39,555 nucleotides of DNA from a virus. The notes beneath the pieces were generated by a model. It saw nothing but the letters and a program-made list of their open reading frames with translations. It had not been told where the DNA came from and ran no database searches. Shown in pieces: positions 1 through 6,540 of this stretch (the stretch's first letter is position 1; every line of letters starts with the position of its first letter). The DNA lies in IMG/VR virus record IMGVR_UViG_3300022751_000029, positions 1 through 39,555 of that record, one strand, 5' to 3'. The position numbers were made by a program, and so were the translations under genes.

Positions 1-123
1 TGAGGGCCAAATCCACGAGTACTTACAGCAGATGAGAGCCGATGGAGGGCGGGAGTGGTTCACCCTGACACCAGAACAGGCAATCGCTCTGGCTATACTT
101 ATTAACAAGATTCCTAGTGTTGA
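1..123. repeat. Left copy of the 123-bp terminal overlap
   Basis: These bases recur at the right end of the window with a single difference (T at 115, A at 39547). The difference changes a proline codon from CCT to CCA and is therefore silent. The reading frame of the GIY-YIG/FtsK-gamma gene is continuous across the join. This is what a circular or circularly permuted genome gives when an assembly is cut open with a residual overlap. A genuine 123-bp direct terminal repeat is possible but less likely, because it would lie inside a gene. Confidence 0.9.
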
Positions 124-520
124 TTTAACCCAGCAGATTACGCTCAGGTCGATACTCTCAAAGCAGGATAAACAGCAGGCAATGATAGTCAGCAAGCTCG
201 ACATAGTAGCTGGAAAACTTAAGAACGTTCCGCTTGATAGAGAATCCATGGAGATAATTAGGAAGTCTAAACAACCTGAACCAGAGAGCCCTTTTGCCAA
301 TGACGATACGGTATATCAGGACGCCAAGTTAGTCGTCATGCAAGCAGGAAAAGCATCGACTTCATTGCTTCAGCGTAAGCTTAAAATAGGATATGGCAGA
401 GCATCACGTACGATAGAACAGCTCGAAGAGGAGGGAATTATCGGCCCAGCTGATGGCGCTAGAGCACGAGTAGTGTACACTGAAGCTATAATTAAACAGG
501 AACAAACCAATGCCCTTTAG
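2..520 (+). CDS. GIY-YIG (MUG113/T5orf172)-FtsK-gamma fusion, 3' part
   Basis: This is the C-terminal 172 codons of a 223-residue protein whose first 51 codons lie at 39281 onward. The first part finishes the MUG113/T5orf172-type GIY-YIG domain (conserved GREWF near residue 67 of the full protein). A linker follows, rich in K/Q and then P/E. Residues of about 152-210 closely resemble the FtsK gamma winged helix: an acidic start, then KASTSLLQRKLKIGYGRA, IEQLEEEGIIGPADG and a basic end. In FtsK that domain reads oriented chromosomal KOPS sites. Here there is no FtsK motor, so the domain presumably only targets DNA. It overlaps the next gene by 11 bp. The domain calls come from motif recognition and are strong for gamma, good for GIY-YIG; the combined role is unknown. 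Confidence 0.85.
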   Translation, partial: EGQIHEYLQQMRADGGREWFTLTPEQAIALAILINKIPSVDLTQQITLRSILSKQDKQQAMIVSKLDIVAGKLKNVPLDRESMEIIRKSKQPEPESPFANDDTVYQDAKLVVMQAGKASTSLLQRKLKIGYGRASRTIEQLEEEGIIGPADGARARVVYTEAIIKQEQTNAL

Positions 521-692
521 CTTATTCGTTTTGGCGGTCTGGGTCTTCTTACAAAGTGCGAACGTATACGGATGGATTGAAAGCGCTCCGAAGCTCACAG
601 CATTCATCGGCATCGTATTCGTCGTAACAGTCGTCATCGACGCTGTCCTATGGGCACGTACAAGTCATCCATTCTGGAAGCGCAACGCCTAG
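510..692 (+). CDS. Small two-helix membrane protein
   Basis: A 60-residue product with two hydrophobic segments (about residues 3-20 and 29-48) and a short basic tail (WKRNA). The start lies 11 bp inside the end of the GIY-YIG/FtsK-gamma gene, so it is probably translated by coupling. It converges with a leftward gene whose stop begins at the next base. Its family is not recognised; a holin-like or membrane-anchored accessory role is possible because lysis-type genes lie just to the right on the other strand. Confidence 0.55.
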   Translation: MPFSLFVLAVWVFLQSANVYGWIESAPKLTAFIGIVFVVTVVIDAVLWARTSHPFWKRNA

Positions 693-854
693 TTATTCCC
701 GGAAATACCAAGCCTTAAATCGGTTCCATAGACGCGTCCGAAGCTTATCGCCAGGACGCGTTTTTGGTGCCCGTGGTGCTGTTACAAAATCGTTATAAAC
801 CAAAGCTAACACGACTAATCCGCACGCTCCGATTACAAACCAGTTGAAGCTCAT
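693..854 (-). CDS. Small membrane-anchored protein (53 aa)
   Basis: ATG at 854 overlaps the stop of the preceding gene (ATGA), a strong sign of a real coupled gene. The product begins MSFNWFVIGACG, has one hydrophobic helix (about residues 5-20) and then a basic, arginine-rich tail (APKTRPGDKLRTRLWNRF). It ends exactly against the stop of the convergent rightward gene. The inverted repeat that looks like the terminator of that rightward gene (732-765) lies inside this coding region. It follows the M23 peptidase and another membrane protein, so a part in lysis is plausible but not proved. Confidence 0.6.
   Translation of the reverse strand: MSFNWFVIGACGLVVLALVYNDFVTAPRAPKTRPGDKLRTRLWNRFKAWYFRE
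732..765 (+). terminator. Rho-independent terminator of the rightward GIY-YIG unit
   Basis: An 8-bp perfect stem (ACGCGTCC at 732-739, GGACGCGT at 754-761) with a 14-nt loop is followed by five T residues (761-765). It is correctly oriented for the rightward transcript ending at 692. It lies within the leftward 53-residue gene. Confidence 0.75.
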
Positions 855-1105
855 GATTCGCATTTCTCATTCACGATGGTTAATAAAATGTGGTACTTCC
901 CGATACGTATATCGCGGTCATCCGAACATGACTCGGCGCTATCTACGATGCCGATTTCCCGTATCGTGATCGCGGTAACTATCAGCAGGATGACGACGAA
1001 TAGAACAGCCAGCCATTTATAAATGTTGCTCCAAATTAGCCATCCAAATGTCGGGGCGGAATTAGTCTTACTGATGGCTTTATTTCTTTCCGCTGAGTGC
1101 CGCAA
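851..1105 (-). CDS. Single-TM protein, possible holin or spanin component
   Basis: An open frame whose C-terminal 60 residues look real: a strong transmembrane helix (WSNIYKWLAVLFVVILLIVTAI) followed by an exported-looking tail with two cysteines. The start is uncertain. An ATG at 1207 would put most of the N-terminus in a second frame of the M23 gene, so I prefer a TTG near 1105 (84 aa) that overlaps the M23 end slightly. The ATGA overlap with the next gene at 851-854 supports translation. Its position after an M23 peptidase suggests lysis, by context only. Confidence 0.55.
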   Translation of the reverse strand: MRHSAERNKAISKTNSAPTFGWLIWSNIYKWLAVLFVVILLIVTAITIREIGIVDSAESCSDDRDIRIGKYHILLTIVNEKCES

Positions 1106-1868
1106 CAAGCTTAACGAACCAATTAGATTTGGTAGCTGATGGAGCAGTGGCTTTGGCTTTTTCGATACTAGTTGTCGCGTTAGCAATGGACTGGGATAGC
1201 GCTTCATTTTTCATTTCCAACTGTGTCGCAAGGTCAAGAATCTGCATGTCACGTTTCGCAAGTTCCGTATTCAGTCGCTCGATCGCGGTGCCTTGGCCGA
1301 GCCGTATGTCGTTCATCATAGGCACGAGTCCACGCCAGAACTCATCATCGTTCGGGTCTTCATAGCGGTTCTGTAGGTTCGGGCTGTCAGCAGGCAAGTT
1401 GATACCTGCGTAATTCTGATAGTGTTCCCGTACTGTTTCTGGTGGTATTAGTCTGCGTGGCATGTCTTCCTCCGTAATTAGTTGTCCGATATAAGCTGTT
1501 TGTGAATTGAGATGTAGGTATACCCATCGTACGCCATCTGCGTCATTGATGGTCACATACTTGCCGTTAGTGGGGTCTTCAAATACGCCGGTGATTTTGG
1601 CAGGTACTTTGAGGTTGAAGCCTTGGCCTTGTGGGTGTGTGGCTTGTCCATTGACGAACTTTCCGATGTGCAAATGTGGGGCAGAACTCGCGCCGGTATT
1701 TCCTGAGAAGCCGATGGTCGTATTCCCGTTGATGATGATAGGTGTGTTCTTTGGCATGGCTCTATCTTCGCCACGATGTGTTGGTCCGATAGAACCACCT
1801 TTGCCGTAGAAGCCGTCATCTACAGCACCGAAGCCGAACGTGACAGGGAACTGAGATGCATCTTTCAT
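1080..1868 (-). CDS. M23-family peptidoglycan endopeptidase (endolysin candidate)
   Basis: This is a 262-residue protein when started at ATG 1868. The zinc-site motifs of M23 (LytM/lysostaphin-type) metallopeptidases are present: HRGED (H31, D35) and HLH (H65, H67), with the typical GFSGNTG before the second motif. A beta-rich second part and a coiled-coil C-terminus ending in a short amphipathic FVKLVAALSGKK segment follow. There is no signal peptide. I chose ATG 1868 over GTG 1886 because an extended -10 (TGG-TATTAT, 1877-1885) lies only 8 nt upstream of it, so transcription would begin almost on the ATG. Family function: cleavage of peptide cross-bridges, here probably for lysis. Confidence 0.85.
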   Translation of the reverse strand: MKDASQFPVTFGFGAVDDGFYGKGGSIGPTHRGEDRAMPKNTPIIINGNTTIGFSGNTGASSAPHLHIGKFVNGQATHPQGQGFNLKVPAKITGVFEDPTNGKYVTINDADGVRWVYLHLNSQTAYIGQLITEEDMPRRLIPPETVREHYQNYAGINLPADSPNLQNRYEDPNDDEFWRGLVPMMNDIRLGQGTAIERLNTELAKRDMQILDLATQLEMKNEALSQSIANATTSIEKAKATAPSATKSNWFVKLVAALSGKK

Positions 1869-1876
1869 ATGACTAG

Positions 1877-1885
1877 ATAATACCA
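1877..1885 (-). promoter_or_regulatory. Extended -10 promoter of the lysis cassette, near-leaderless
   Basis: Reading leftward, TGG-TATTAT ends 8 nt before the ATG at 1868. No clear -35 is visible. The predicted start of transcription is within 0-2 nt of the ATG. Confidence 0.5.
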
Positions 1886-1920
1886 CAGTGAGCTATATCA
1901 CATTCTTGCTTTTTCCGCCG

Positions 1921-1929
1921 TGTTATAAT
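1921..1929 (+). promoter_or_regulatory. Extended -10 promoter (TGT-TATAAT) for a leaderless small gene
   Basis: A perfect TATAAT at 1924-1929 is preceded by a TG-type extension. The ATG at 1936 is 6 nt downstream, where transcription should start. No convincing -35 is visible. Confidence 0.55.
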
Positions 1930-1935
1930 TACATC

Positions 1936-2034
1936 ATGAACTACGTAATAAACATCAGTCCAATACAAACAAAGCCCCGAGTCATTCATTGTATCGACGA
2001 CATCTTAGCTAAGCATCCAGACCCTTGGCACTAA
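1936..2034 (+). CDS. Leaderless 32-residue small protein
   Basis: An open frame from ATG 1936 to TAA 2032, directly behind a consensus -10, encoding MNYVINISPIQ..., with one Cys and two His. It lies in the gap between two leftward transcription units and is the only rightward frame there. No Shine-Dalgarno site is possible if transcription starts at 1936. No homologue is recognised. The support is positional only. Confidence 0.4.
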   Translation: MNYVINISPIQTKPRVIHCIDDILAKHPDPWH

Positions 2035-2035
2035 T

Positions 2036-2500
2036 CTATTGCTTCCAGCGACTATTACGTTTGATGTGAGCTATAGTTGAGTACTTAACTCCAAAGTCTT
2101 TTGCCAGAGCTTCATGAGTTTTTGTCCCGATTAACGTACGAATCTTATCAACCTGTTTTTGAGTAAGCTTCCTATTGCCTAAAGGCTTTGGCCTTATACC
2201 AATTCTTATTGAATGCAGTAAATTCTCTGAACGAGTGCACCACTCTAGGTTAGAGACATCGTTATTCAGTTTATTACCATCAATATGATTTACCTCAGCT
2301 TTATTCAGAGGGTTGTCGATGAAGTGTTGCGCCACCAGTCTACTAATACTCCTAGGGTAGGACTTGTTATTTTTCCAGAGTGTAGTAACTTCATAACCTC
2401 GCGCCACAGATGTCTTACGGTATTCCCCATTTGCTCTAATTATTTTTCCAGAACTAGTTATCAAATAATTCTCAAACCCTTCAATAGGTTTCTTTTCCAT
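2036..2500 (-). CDS. NUMOD4/HNH free-standing homing endonuclease
   Basis: About 154 residues from ATG 2500; an alternative ATG is at 2521. A NUMOD4-like start (PIEGFENYLITSSGKII) is followed by an HNH_3-type core with NHIDGNKLNNDVSNLEWCTRSEN. A C-terminal helix-turn-helix (LTQKQVDKIRTLI, EALAKDFGVKYSTIAHI) resembles NUMOD1-like DNA-binding tails. This architecture is typical of selfish free-standing nucleases in phages. Its first codons overlap the end of the upstream HNH gene by 20 bp, so it is embedded at the operon's end without breaking a gene. Confidence 0.85.
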   Translation of the reverse strand: MEKKPIEGFENYLITSSGKIIRANGEYRKTSVARGYEVTTLWKNNKSYPRSISRLVAQHFIDNPLNKAEVNHIDGNKLNNDVSNLEWCTRSENLLHSIRIGIRPKPLGNRKLTQKQVDKIRTLIGTKTHEALAKDFGVKYSTIAHIKRNSRWKQ

Positions 2501-2834
2501 GCCTGCTACCCTTTTTACCATTACAAGTATAACATGCTGGCTCTAGATTAGCATCATCATGTCGCTTGCTGTAGTTGGCGGCATTGCTCTTCGGAATGAC
2601 ATGATCGAGCGTCAAAGCGGTTACATCCATCTGAACACCGCATAGGTAGCATATGTAATAGGGGGCAGGGTGGTTCTTAATCCATTCTGCCCGTATCTCT
2701 TGCCATTTATAAAATTGCTTACCACGCTGTTTGGGGCGTTTCTTAGTCGTAATAGCTGTACGGGGCTTATGCATTAAGCAGAACTCCCCGTAACAGCCCC
2801 GATCACAGCCGTCACGGGAGCAGGTTTTAGCCAT
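2481..2834 (-). CDS. HNH endonuclease
   Basis: 117 residues. An N-terminal zinc-binding-like cluster (CSRDGCDRGCYGEFCLMH) is followed by a basic linker and an HNH core with CYLCG, DHVIPKS, NLEPACYTCNGKKGSR. Two CxxC pairs bind the structural zinc in this family. Such small HNH proteins often accompany phage packaging genes or act as nicking nucleases; here the terminase genes are far away on the other strand. It overlaps genes on both sides. Confidence 0.85.
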   Translation of the reverse strand: MAKTCSRDGCDRGCYGEFCLMHKPRTAITTKKRPKQRGKQFYKWQEIRAEWIKNHPAPYYICYLCGVQMDVTALTLDHVIPKSNAANYSKRHDDANLEPACYTCNGKKGSRHGKETY

Positions 2835-2922
2835 GATAGGTATACACCAGCAATGCTAGGGAACACAGGGCAGCCACAATCAGTATCCCGATTACCATCG
2901 CACCCCTTGATGACTCAATCAT
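2827..2922 (-). CDS. Tiny single-TM protein (31 aa)
   Basis: ATG 2922 forms an ATGA overlap with the previous gene's stop, and its own stop overlaps the HNH start by 8 bp. The product (MIESSRGAMVIGILIVAALCSLALLVYTYHG) is essentially one transmembrane helix. Function unknown; the overlapped chain on both sides supports it being real. Confidence 0.6.
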   Translation of the reverse strand: MIESSRGAMVIGILIVAALCSLALLVYTYHG

Positions 2923-3044
2923 ACTTTCCACTCCTTGAATATCCGTCGCTTCTTAGCTGGCTTGTCTTGGTCGTATGTCCTTACCTTATAGAGGATGAAG
3001 ATACAGATACTAGACATGACCACTGCGCAAAATATGGCTAACAT
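2919..3044 (-). CDS. Small single-TM protein (41 aa)
   Basis: The start ATG 3044 shares one base with the upstream stop (TAATG) and its stop overlaps the next start (ATGA). An N-terminal helix (MLAIFCAVVMSSICIFILYKV) is followed by a basic cytoplasmic-like tail (KPAKKRRIFKEWKV). Unrecognised. Confidence 0.6.
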   Translation of the reverse strand: MLAIFCAVVMSSICIFILYKVRTYDQDKPAKKRRIFKEWKV

Positions 3045-3139
3045 TATTTATCACCCCCAAAGAGTTCTTTGAGCCCACCCCTAACTTTGACAGCTGTGGG
3101 TTTCTTGATTTTCTTAATTTCGTAGCCGAGTAGTTTCAT
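3044..3139 (-). CDS. Small basic protein (31 aa)
   Basis: ATG 3139 follows a strong Shine-Dalgarno sequence (AAGGAGATGAT). The product MKLLGYEIKKIKKP... is lysine-rich and ends GLKELFGGDK. The TAATG overlap to the next gene supports translation. Unrecognised. Confidence 0.6.
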   Translation of the reverse strand: MKLLGYEIKKIKKPTAVKVRGGLKELFGGDK

Positions 3140-3151
3140 ATCATCTCCTTG

Positions 3152-3550
3152 TTATCTTAATTCGTCTCTAGCCCTAAATACCACGATTGCGCTCGGAAAT
3201 GGTGCAGGATTTTCTTGGTCATCAAACTTTAACCGCCCCTTAATGAATCGTATCTCAGTAGCTTTCATGCAGTAATCGTGCCACCACCTTGTATCAGTAC
3301 GGCTAGGAATTAAAAATACCACCGTCTTGCCTTTCTGCCATTCACCAAAACCCTTAGCGATCCAATCGCCAATCTTGCGACCGTAAGGCGGATTAACATA
3401 GTTTGACCCCCCCCATTCGGATGTCAGGCCATCTACGGAATAGTTGGGAGGGCATGGGTCATGGTCAAAGGTAAACTCAGCGTCTAATGTCTGGTATACA
3501 GCCTTGGGTGTTTTCCAATCTAAACGTTCTGACATGAAGTGTGGTTTCAT
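3152..3550 (-). CDS. Phage Dam-like DNA N6-adenine methyltransferase
   Basis: 132 residues, compact for the family. It matches the phage N-6-adenine methyltransferase group (PF05869-like): a DWKTPKAVYQTLDAEF start, a VNPPYG catalytic motif of the [DNS]PPY type, then SRTDTRWWHDY, EIRFIKGRLKF and a final SAIVVF strand. It probably methylates adenine in phage DNA to evade host restriction. The coding strand carries a run of eight G residues (complement of 3407-3414) just before the catalytic motif, a possible slippage site. Confidence 0.85.
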   Translation of the reverse strand: MKPHFMSERLDWKTPKAVYQTLDAEFTFDHDPCPPNYSVDGLTSEWGGSNYVNPPYGRKIGDWIAKGFGEWQKGKTVVFLIPSRTDTRWWHDYCMKATEIRFIKGRLKFDDQENPAPFPSAIVVFRARDELR

Positions 3551-3831
3551 TTGCTCACCTTGGCTCTAAGCTCGGCGATTCTGTCGTTAAACCCTTTAGC
3601 AATAGAGCTAGGCCACTCCATGCAAGACTTACAAGCGTCGTCACTGACTCGTCTGTAATTAACGGTACATTCTTCCAGCATCACCTCTAGCATGAGTTGG
3701 GACAGGGCGGATTTGGCTTCATCTTTACATTCTTGCCAGCGGCCATTGGCTGTATACTTTCGCTCTTGATACCAGTAATTTGCTAATTCATTAGACAGCT
3801 CGTCCAGCCTCTCTGATATAGAGGGGGTCAT
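3547..3831 (-). CDS. Hypothetical protein (94 aa)
   Basis: Starts at ATG 3831 with an ATGA overlap to the preceding gene and ends overlapping the methylase start. Predominantly helical and acidic, with three cysteines, two of them in a CKSC arrangement. Not recognised. Confidence 0.7.
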   Translation of the reverse strand: MTPSISERLDELSNELANYWYQERKYTANGRWQECKDEAKSALSQLMLEVMLEECTVNYRRVSDDACKSCMEWPSSIAKGFNDRIAELRAKVSK

Positions 3832-4019
3832 AGCTCGGCCTCCCGTTCGATGTGGCTTAGAACAAACGATATTGCCCGTGCTGCATACTCTTTGGGGTCT
3901 GCTGTGACAGGGTGTTGTGAATAGTTGGTTATTAGGTCGGCTATATCAAGCAACACTAGATGGTACTCATTATCTTCTTTGAGGTATTCAGCTTCGCCTT
4001 TTTTAAGCCATTTACTCAT
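3828..4019 (-). CDS. Hypothetical protein (63 aa)
   Basis: A helical product (MSKWLKKGEAEYLKEDNEYHLVLLDIADLI...) in the early operon, overlapping both neighbours by 4 bp. Not recognised. Confidence 0.7.
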   Translation of the reverse strand: MSKWLKKGEAEYLKEDNEYHLVLLDIADLITNYSQHPVTADPKEYAARAISFVLSHIEREAEL

Positions 4020-4690
4020 TGCTTCTCCGTTTCTTCACGATTAAGGTTGTGGTTTGCTGTGTACCGCCACGAATCAACTTGTCCGCTTAGAAATACATCA
4101 AAATCTTTAATATCACGATTGACCTTGAACCACTTCCATTTATCAAAAGCTGCCTCTGCCTGAATCCGCCTGCCATCTATCCGTGCTGCTGATATAAGGC
4201 TCTGAACTTCTTTCATGATGTCCTCTACTGCGTAAATCTCAGCTGACCTATCGTGGGCTAGAGCGGCTTCACGATACTTTTGCCCCAGCTTAGCTATGGA
4301 CGGGTACCACTGTTTTAGCTCCCCACTAGCTATGTCCTTTGGGGGAGGGGTGGCTAGCTTTGTAGGTTCAAATTCATCTACACGCTTAAGCCCGAAATCG
4401 CTATCGTCAGTAACATCAAGCTCTATGTCGGCTTGTTCCGTCTCACTAGGACGCTTCTGCTCTGACGCTACGGTATAAACATTCTTGCGATAAGAAGTCA
4501 TATCTGTCGCGCCTAAATCCCATTCGTGGGGCTGCTCAGAGGGTGTAGCCTCCACGTCGCCATGGTGCGTATGGCACCATCTACTAAATAGTAAAGCTCG
4601 GTTCTTACAGCCTACGCGAATACATAAGCCGTCTAGGATTTTCTGGTCGCGGTTCGGTTCGCTTGCTGTGGGGTCATGGGGTTGGCTCAT
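4016..4690 (-). CDS. Hypothetical protein with possible zinc knuckle (224 aa)
   Basis: The N-terminus has a Cys/His cluster (CIRVGCKNRALLFSRWCHTHHG, about residues 22-43) that could bind one zinc. A disordered acidic middle and a helical C-terminal half (about residues 115-215) with charged coiled-coil character follow. It overlaps its neighbours by 4 bp. No family is recognised. Confidence 0.75.
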   Translation of the reverse strand: MSQPHDPTASEPNRDQKILDGLCIRVGCKNRALLFSRWCHTHHGDVEATPSEQPHEWDLGATDMTSYRKNVYTVASEQKRPSETEQADIELDVTDDSDFGLKRVDEFEPTKLATPPPKDIASGELKQWYPSIAKLGQKYREAALAHDRSAEIYAVEDIMKEVQSLISAARIDGRRIQAEAAFDKWKWFKVNRDIKDFDVFLSGQVDSWRYTANHNLNREETEKQ

Positions 4691-5046
4691 GATGTTTGCT
4701 CCAGTAGATCAGGATTTTCGTAGATGTTGCCGATAACTTCAGTATACTTTTCGGCATATTTCATATCACCGTAGATGTCTTCTGTCGGGTGCTTATAAAC
4801 GAAGCAACCATTATGGAATGAGATACTATCTATAGTCTTTCCAATACGCCTGACTATGTCGCCCTCATAAATCTCAACACCGTTCTTATCTTTGAGGCCT
4901 GTGTATTCACGTCTAGCGACTATGCGTCCCATAGTTCGGGCAGTCTCAAGTTTCGTAGTTTCTTCTAGCTGATTTAGACTATACGGCGTGTGGTAGAGTA
5001 CATTTCCCTCACCGCGTATAATGTAATCAAATTTAATCTCACGCAT
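4687..5046 (-). CDS. YopX-family phage protein
   Basis: 119 residues with the hallmarks of the YopX family (PF09643): MREIKFDYI start, TGLKDKNGVEIYEGDIV in the middle and EVIGNIYENPDLL at the end. The family is widespread in phages and prophages; its molecular role is not established. It overlaps genes on both sides in the leftward operon. Confidence 0.9.
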   Translation of the reverse strand: MREIKFDYIIRGEGNVLYHTPYSLNQLEETTKLETARTMGRIVARREYTGLKDKNGVEIYEGDIVRRIGKTIDSISFHNGCFVYKHPTEDIYGDMKYAEKYTEVIGNIYENPDLLEQTS

Positions 5047-5173
5047 CCTGTTCCCCCTCTGCCAGCATCACTAAAGCCTGGCCTAGATTAGTTCTTACTG
5101 TTTCCTTATGTTCTTCAGGGGCTGTATCTAGGAGTGCCCACTGATAGGCTATGTACGATTCAATTTCCTTCAT
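5039..5173 (-). CDS. Small acidic helical protein (44 aa)
   Basis: The open frame from ATG 5173 (MKEIESYIAYQWALLDTAPEE...) to a TGA that overlaps the YopX-like start. The upstream gene's end provides AAGGA-type spacing. Not recognised. Confidence 0.55.
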   Translation of the reverse strand: MKEIESYIAYQWALLDTAPEEHKETVRTNLGQALVMLAEGEQDA

Positions 5174-5339
5174 AGTTCTCCATATCTTGTTCACACAACT
5201 TATCCATATAATCAGCTAACTTGATTATTGACTGCTTACTAAGTACTGCCATGGCTATCCATTCACCCTCGGCTTGAATCTCAGCCTTGTAGAATTGACC
5301 GTCAAATGCTGTTGGTTTGATCTTATCTAGTTTGCTCAT
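5160..5339 (-). CDS. Hypothetical protein (59 aa)
   Basis: I place the start at ATG 5339, which makes an ATGA overlap with the upstream stop, rather than the in-frame ATG at 5363. The product starts MSKLDKIKPTAFDGQFYKAEIQAEGEW. Not recognised. Confidence 0.65.
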   Translation of the reverse strand: MSKLDKIKPTAFDGQFYKAEIQAEGEWIAMAVLSKQSIIKLADYMDKLCEQDMENYEGN

Positions 5340-5548
5340 ATCGTTGTTCCTTTGTCTTTCCATACGTCCATCCAGACTTTGTTAGCGGTTTTTACGGTTG
5401 CCCACATCTGTCGTTGTCCTTCTTCTTCTACCTCGATCTCGAACCGCCAGCGGGGAAGCACTGGTTTACCTTGAGAGAGCATGTCGGATGCGTACTTCTG
5501 GTAGAGGGCGTTCATCTGCTTGCGGTATTCGGTTTCAGGGTCGGTCAT
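5336..5548 (-). CDS. Hypothetical protein (70 aa)
   Basis: A mixed helical and strand product rich in Trp and Glu (MTDPETEYRKQMNALYQKYASDML...). ATGA overlaps at both ends. Not recognised. Confidence 0.65.
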   Translation of the reverse strand: MTDPETEYRKQMNALYQKYASDMLSQGKPVLPRWRFEIEVEEEGQRQMWATVKTANKVWMDVWKDKGTTI

Positions 5549-5742
5549 GACTTCTTACCTCGTAAGTACCGCTCCTCTAAGAACAGTGTCATCGGGTAGT
5601 GGTCTTTGTTGCGTATCTCAGCGACCTTCAAGCGTTCTTGTTCCCACTTGTCCCGAAGCTGGGTAGGGACGCGCACCATCATGGTATCGCCACGTTTCTT
5701 TACTGGTTCAGCCTTATCCTTTGAAATTTGCTCTGTTGCCAT
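5545..5742 (-). CDS. Small basic protein, possible ribbon-helix-helix
   Basis: 65 residues. The segment DTMMVRVPTQLRDKWEQERLKVAEIRN resembles a short strand plus helices as in ribbon-helix-helix DNA-binding proteins, preceded by a disordered basic N-terminus. A role as an early regulator is possible. The family call is tentative. Confidence 0.6.
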   Translation of the reverse strand: MATEQISKDKAEPVKKRGDTMMVRVPTQLRDKWEQERLKVAEIRNKDHYPMTLFLEERYLRGKKS

Positions 5743-5836
5743 ATCCGCTCTCCTTATCTACGTTGCCATAATATTCACGATGTAATTGCTCCCATGTCGG
5801 GGACTTCTTCGGCTTCTTGATTTTCTTTACAGCCAT
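5714..5836 (-). CDS. Small lysine-rich protein (40 aa)
   Basis: ATG 5836 shares one base with the upstream stop (TAATG). The frame MAVKKIKKPKKSPTWEQLHREYYGN... ends 29 bp inside the next gene. The basic KKIKKPKK start is close to that of the 31-residue gene at 3139 (KKIKKP), a possible shared motif. Confidence 0.5.
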   Translation of the reverse strand: MAVKKIKKPKKSPTWEQLHREYYGNVDKESGYGNRANFKG

Positions 5837-6075
5837 TACAGTTCCTCTACTTTCTGACGTAAATCGTTCCGCAGGTAATTTCTGCCTTGTTTATATTTGG
5901 ATGGGTACTTGTGACCTGATTCAACCGTTGTATCTTCGTTTTCGCCTATCAGTTCCAGAAAGAGGGCTTTGATACCTGCCTTAAGCTTAGCTTTTAGTTC
6001 TTCAACCTCACTGGAACTAATCATCTCCTGTTCTATGCTGTTAAATTCATTTATTGGGTCATCTAGCCTGCTCAT
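5836..6075 (-). CDS. Hypothetical protein (79 aa)
   Basis: A helical, acidic product with a probable coiled coil in the middle (EVEELKAKLKAGIKALFLELI). Overlaps its neighbours by 4 and 1 bases. Not recognised. Confidence 0.65.
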   Translation of the reverse strand: MSRLDDPINEFNSIEQEMISSSEVEELKAKLKAGIKALFLELIGENEDTTVESGHKYPSKYKQGRNYLRNDLRQKVEEL

Positions 6076-6281
6076 AAGTAACTCTCCTTTGCGAACTCGG
6101 CTGTCTCTATCGCACCTTTTAAGGTTTTGCGGAGGGTAGTCGTGCGCTTCTTATACTGCTTATCCCACATCTTCAGGTGGAAGGCACCGCGATCACGGCG
6201 GACAGTGATGCGACCATTCGGGTTATCTACTAATACGACGGTTCGGTGCTCCGTTACGAGCTGACGGTGTAGGTGATTCAT
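6072..6281 (-). CDS. Hypothetical basic protein (69 aa)
   Basis: Very basic, beta-rich then helical (MNHLHRQLVTEHRTVVLVDNPNGRITVRRDRG...). It abuts the upstream gene's stop. A nucleic-acid-binding role is possible but unsupported. Confidence 0.65.
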   Translation of the reverse strand: MNHLHRQLVTEHRTVVLVDNPNGRITVRRDRGAFHLKMWDKQYKKRTTTLRKTLKGAIETAEFAKESYL

Positions 6282-6539
6282 CTAAAGCTCCAGTTCTGCG
6301 ATTAAGTCTTTGATGTCCTGTATCTTGTCGCGTAATTCATCGGCTGCATTGGCTCGTTCTTCTGTAGTGCCTGAGTTGTCACCGTCCCATTCACCACTGA
6401 TACTCTCAGCTATAGCGTTCAGGACATCCAGCTCACGGCGTACAGCATCGATAGGGTCGACGTATGGCTTAATCTTCAAGCCTGCGTTAGTCACTATCTT
6501 GCTGAACTCGGCTTCAGGGTCGTAGTCGTTACCAAACAT
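6282..6539 (-). CDS. Hypothetical acidic protein (85 aa)
   Basis: I place the start at ATG 6539, one base after the upstream stop, because the longer frame (to 6644) overlaps the previous gene by 100 bp. The product MFGNDYDPEAEFSKIV... is acidic, ending in a coiled-coil-like helix (ADELRDKIQDIKDLIAELEL). Confidence 0.7.
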   Translation of the reverse strand: MFGNDYDPEAEFSKIVTNAGLKIKPYVDPIDAVRRELDVLNAIAESISGEWDGDNSGTTEERANAADELRDKIQDIKDLIAELEL

Positions 6540-6540
6540 G

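Noticed and set aside
4342-4349. KOPS-like GGGGAGGG as a target of the FtsK-gamma protein
   Set aside because: A GGGNAGGG match is expected several times by chance in a genome of this size and this one is inside a gene.
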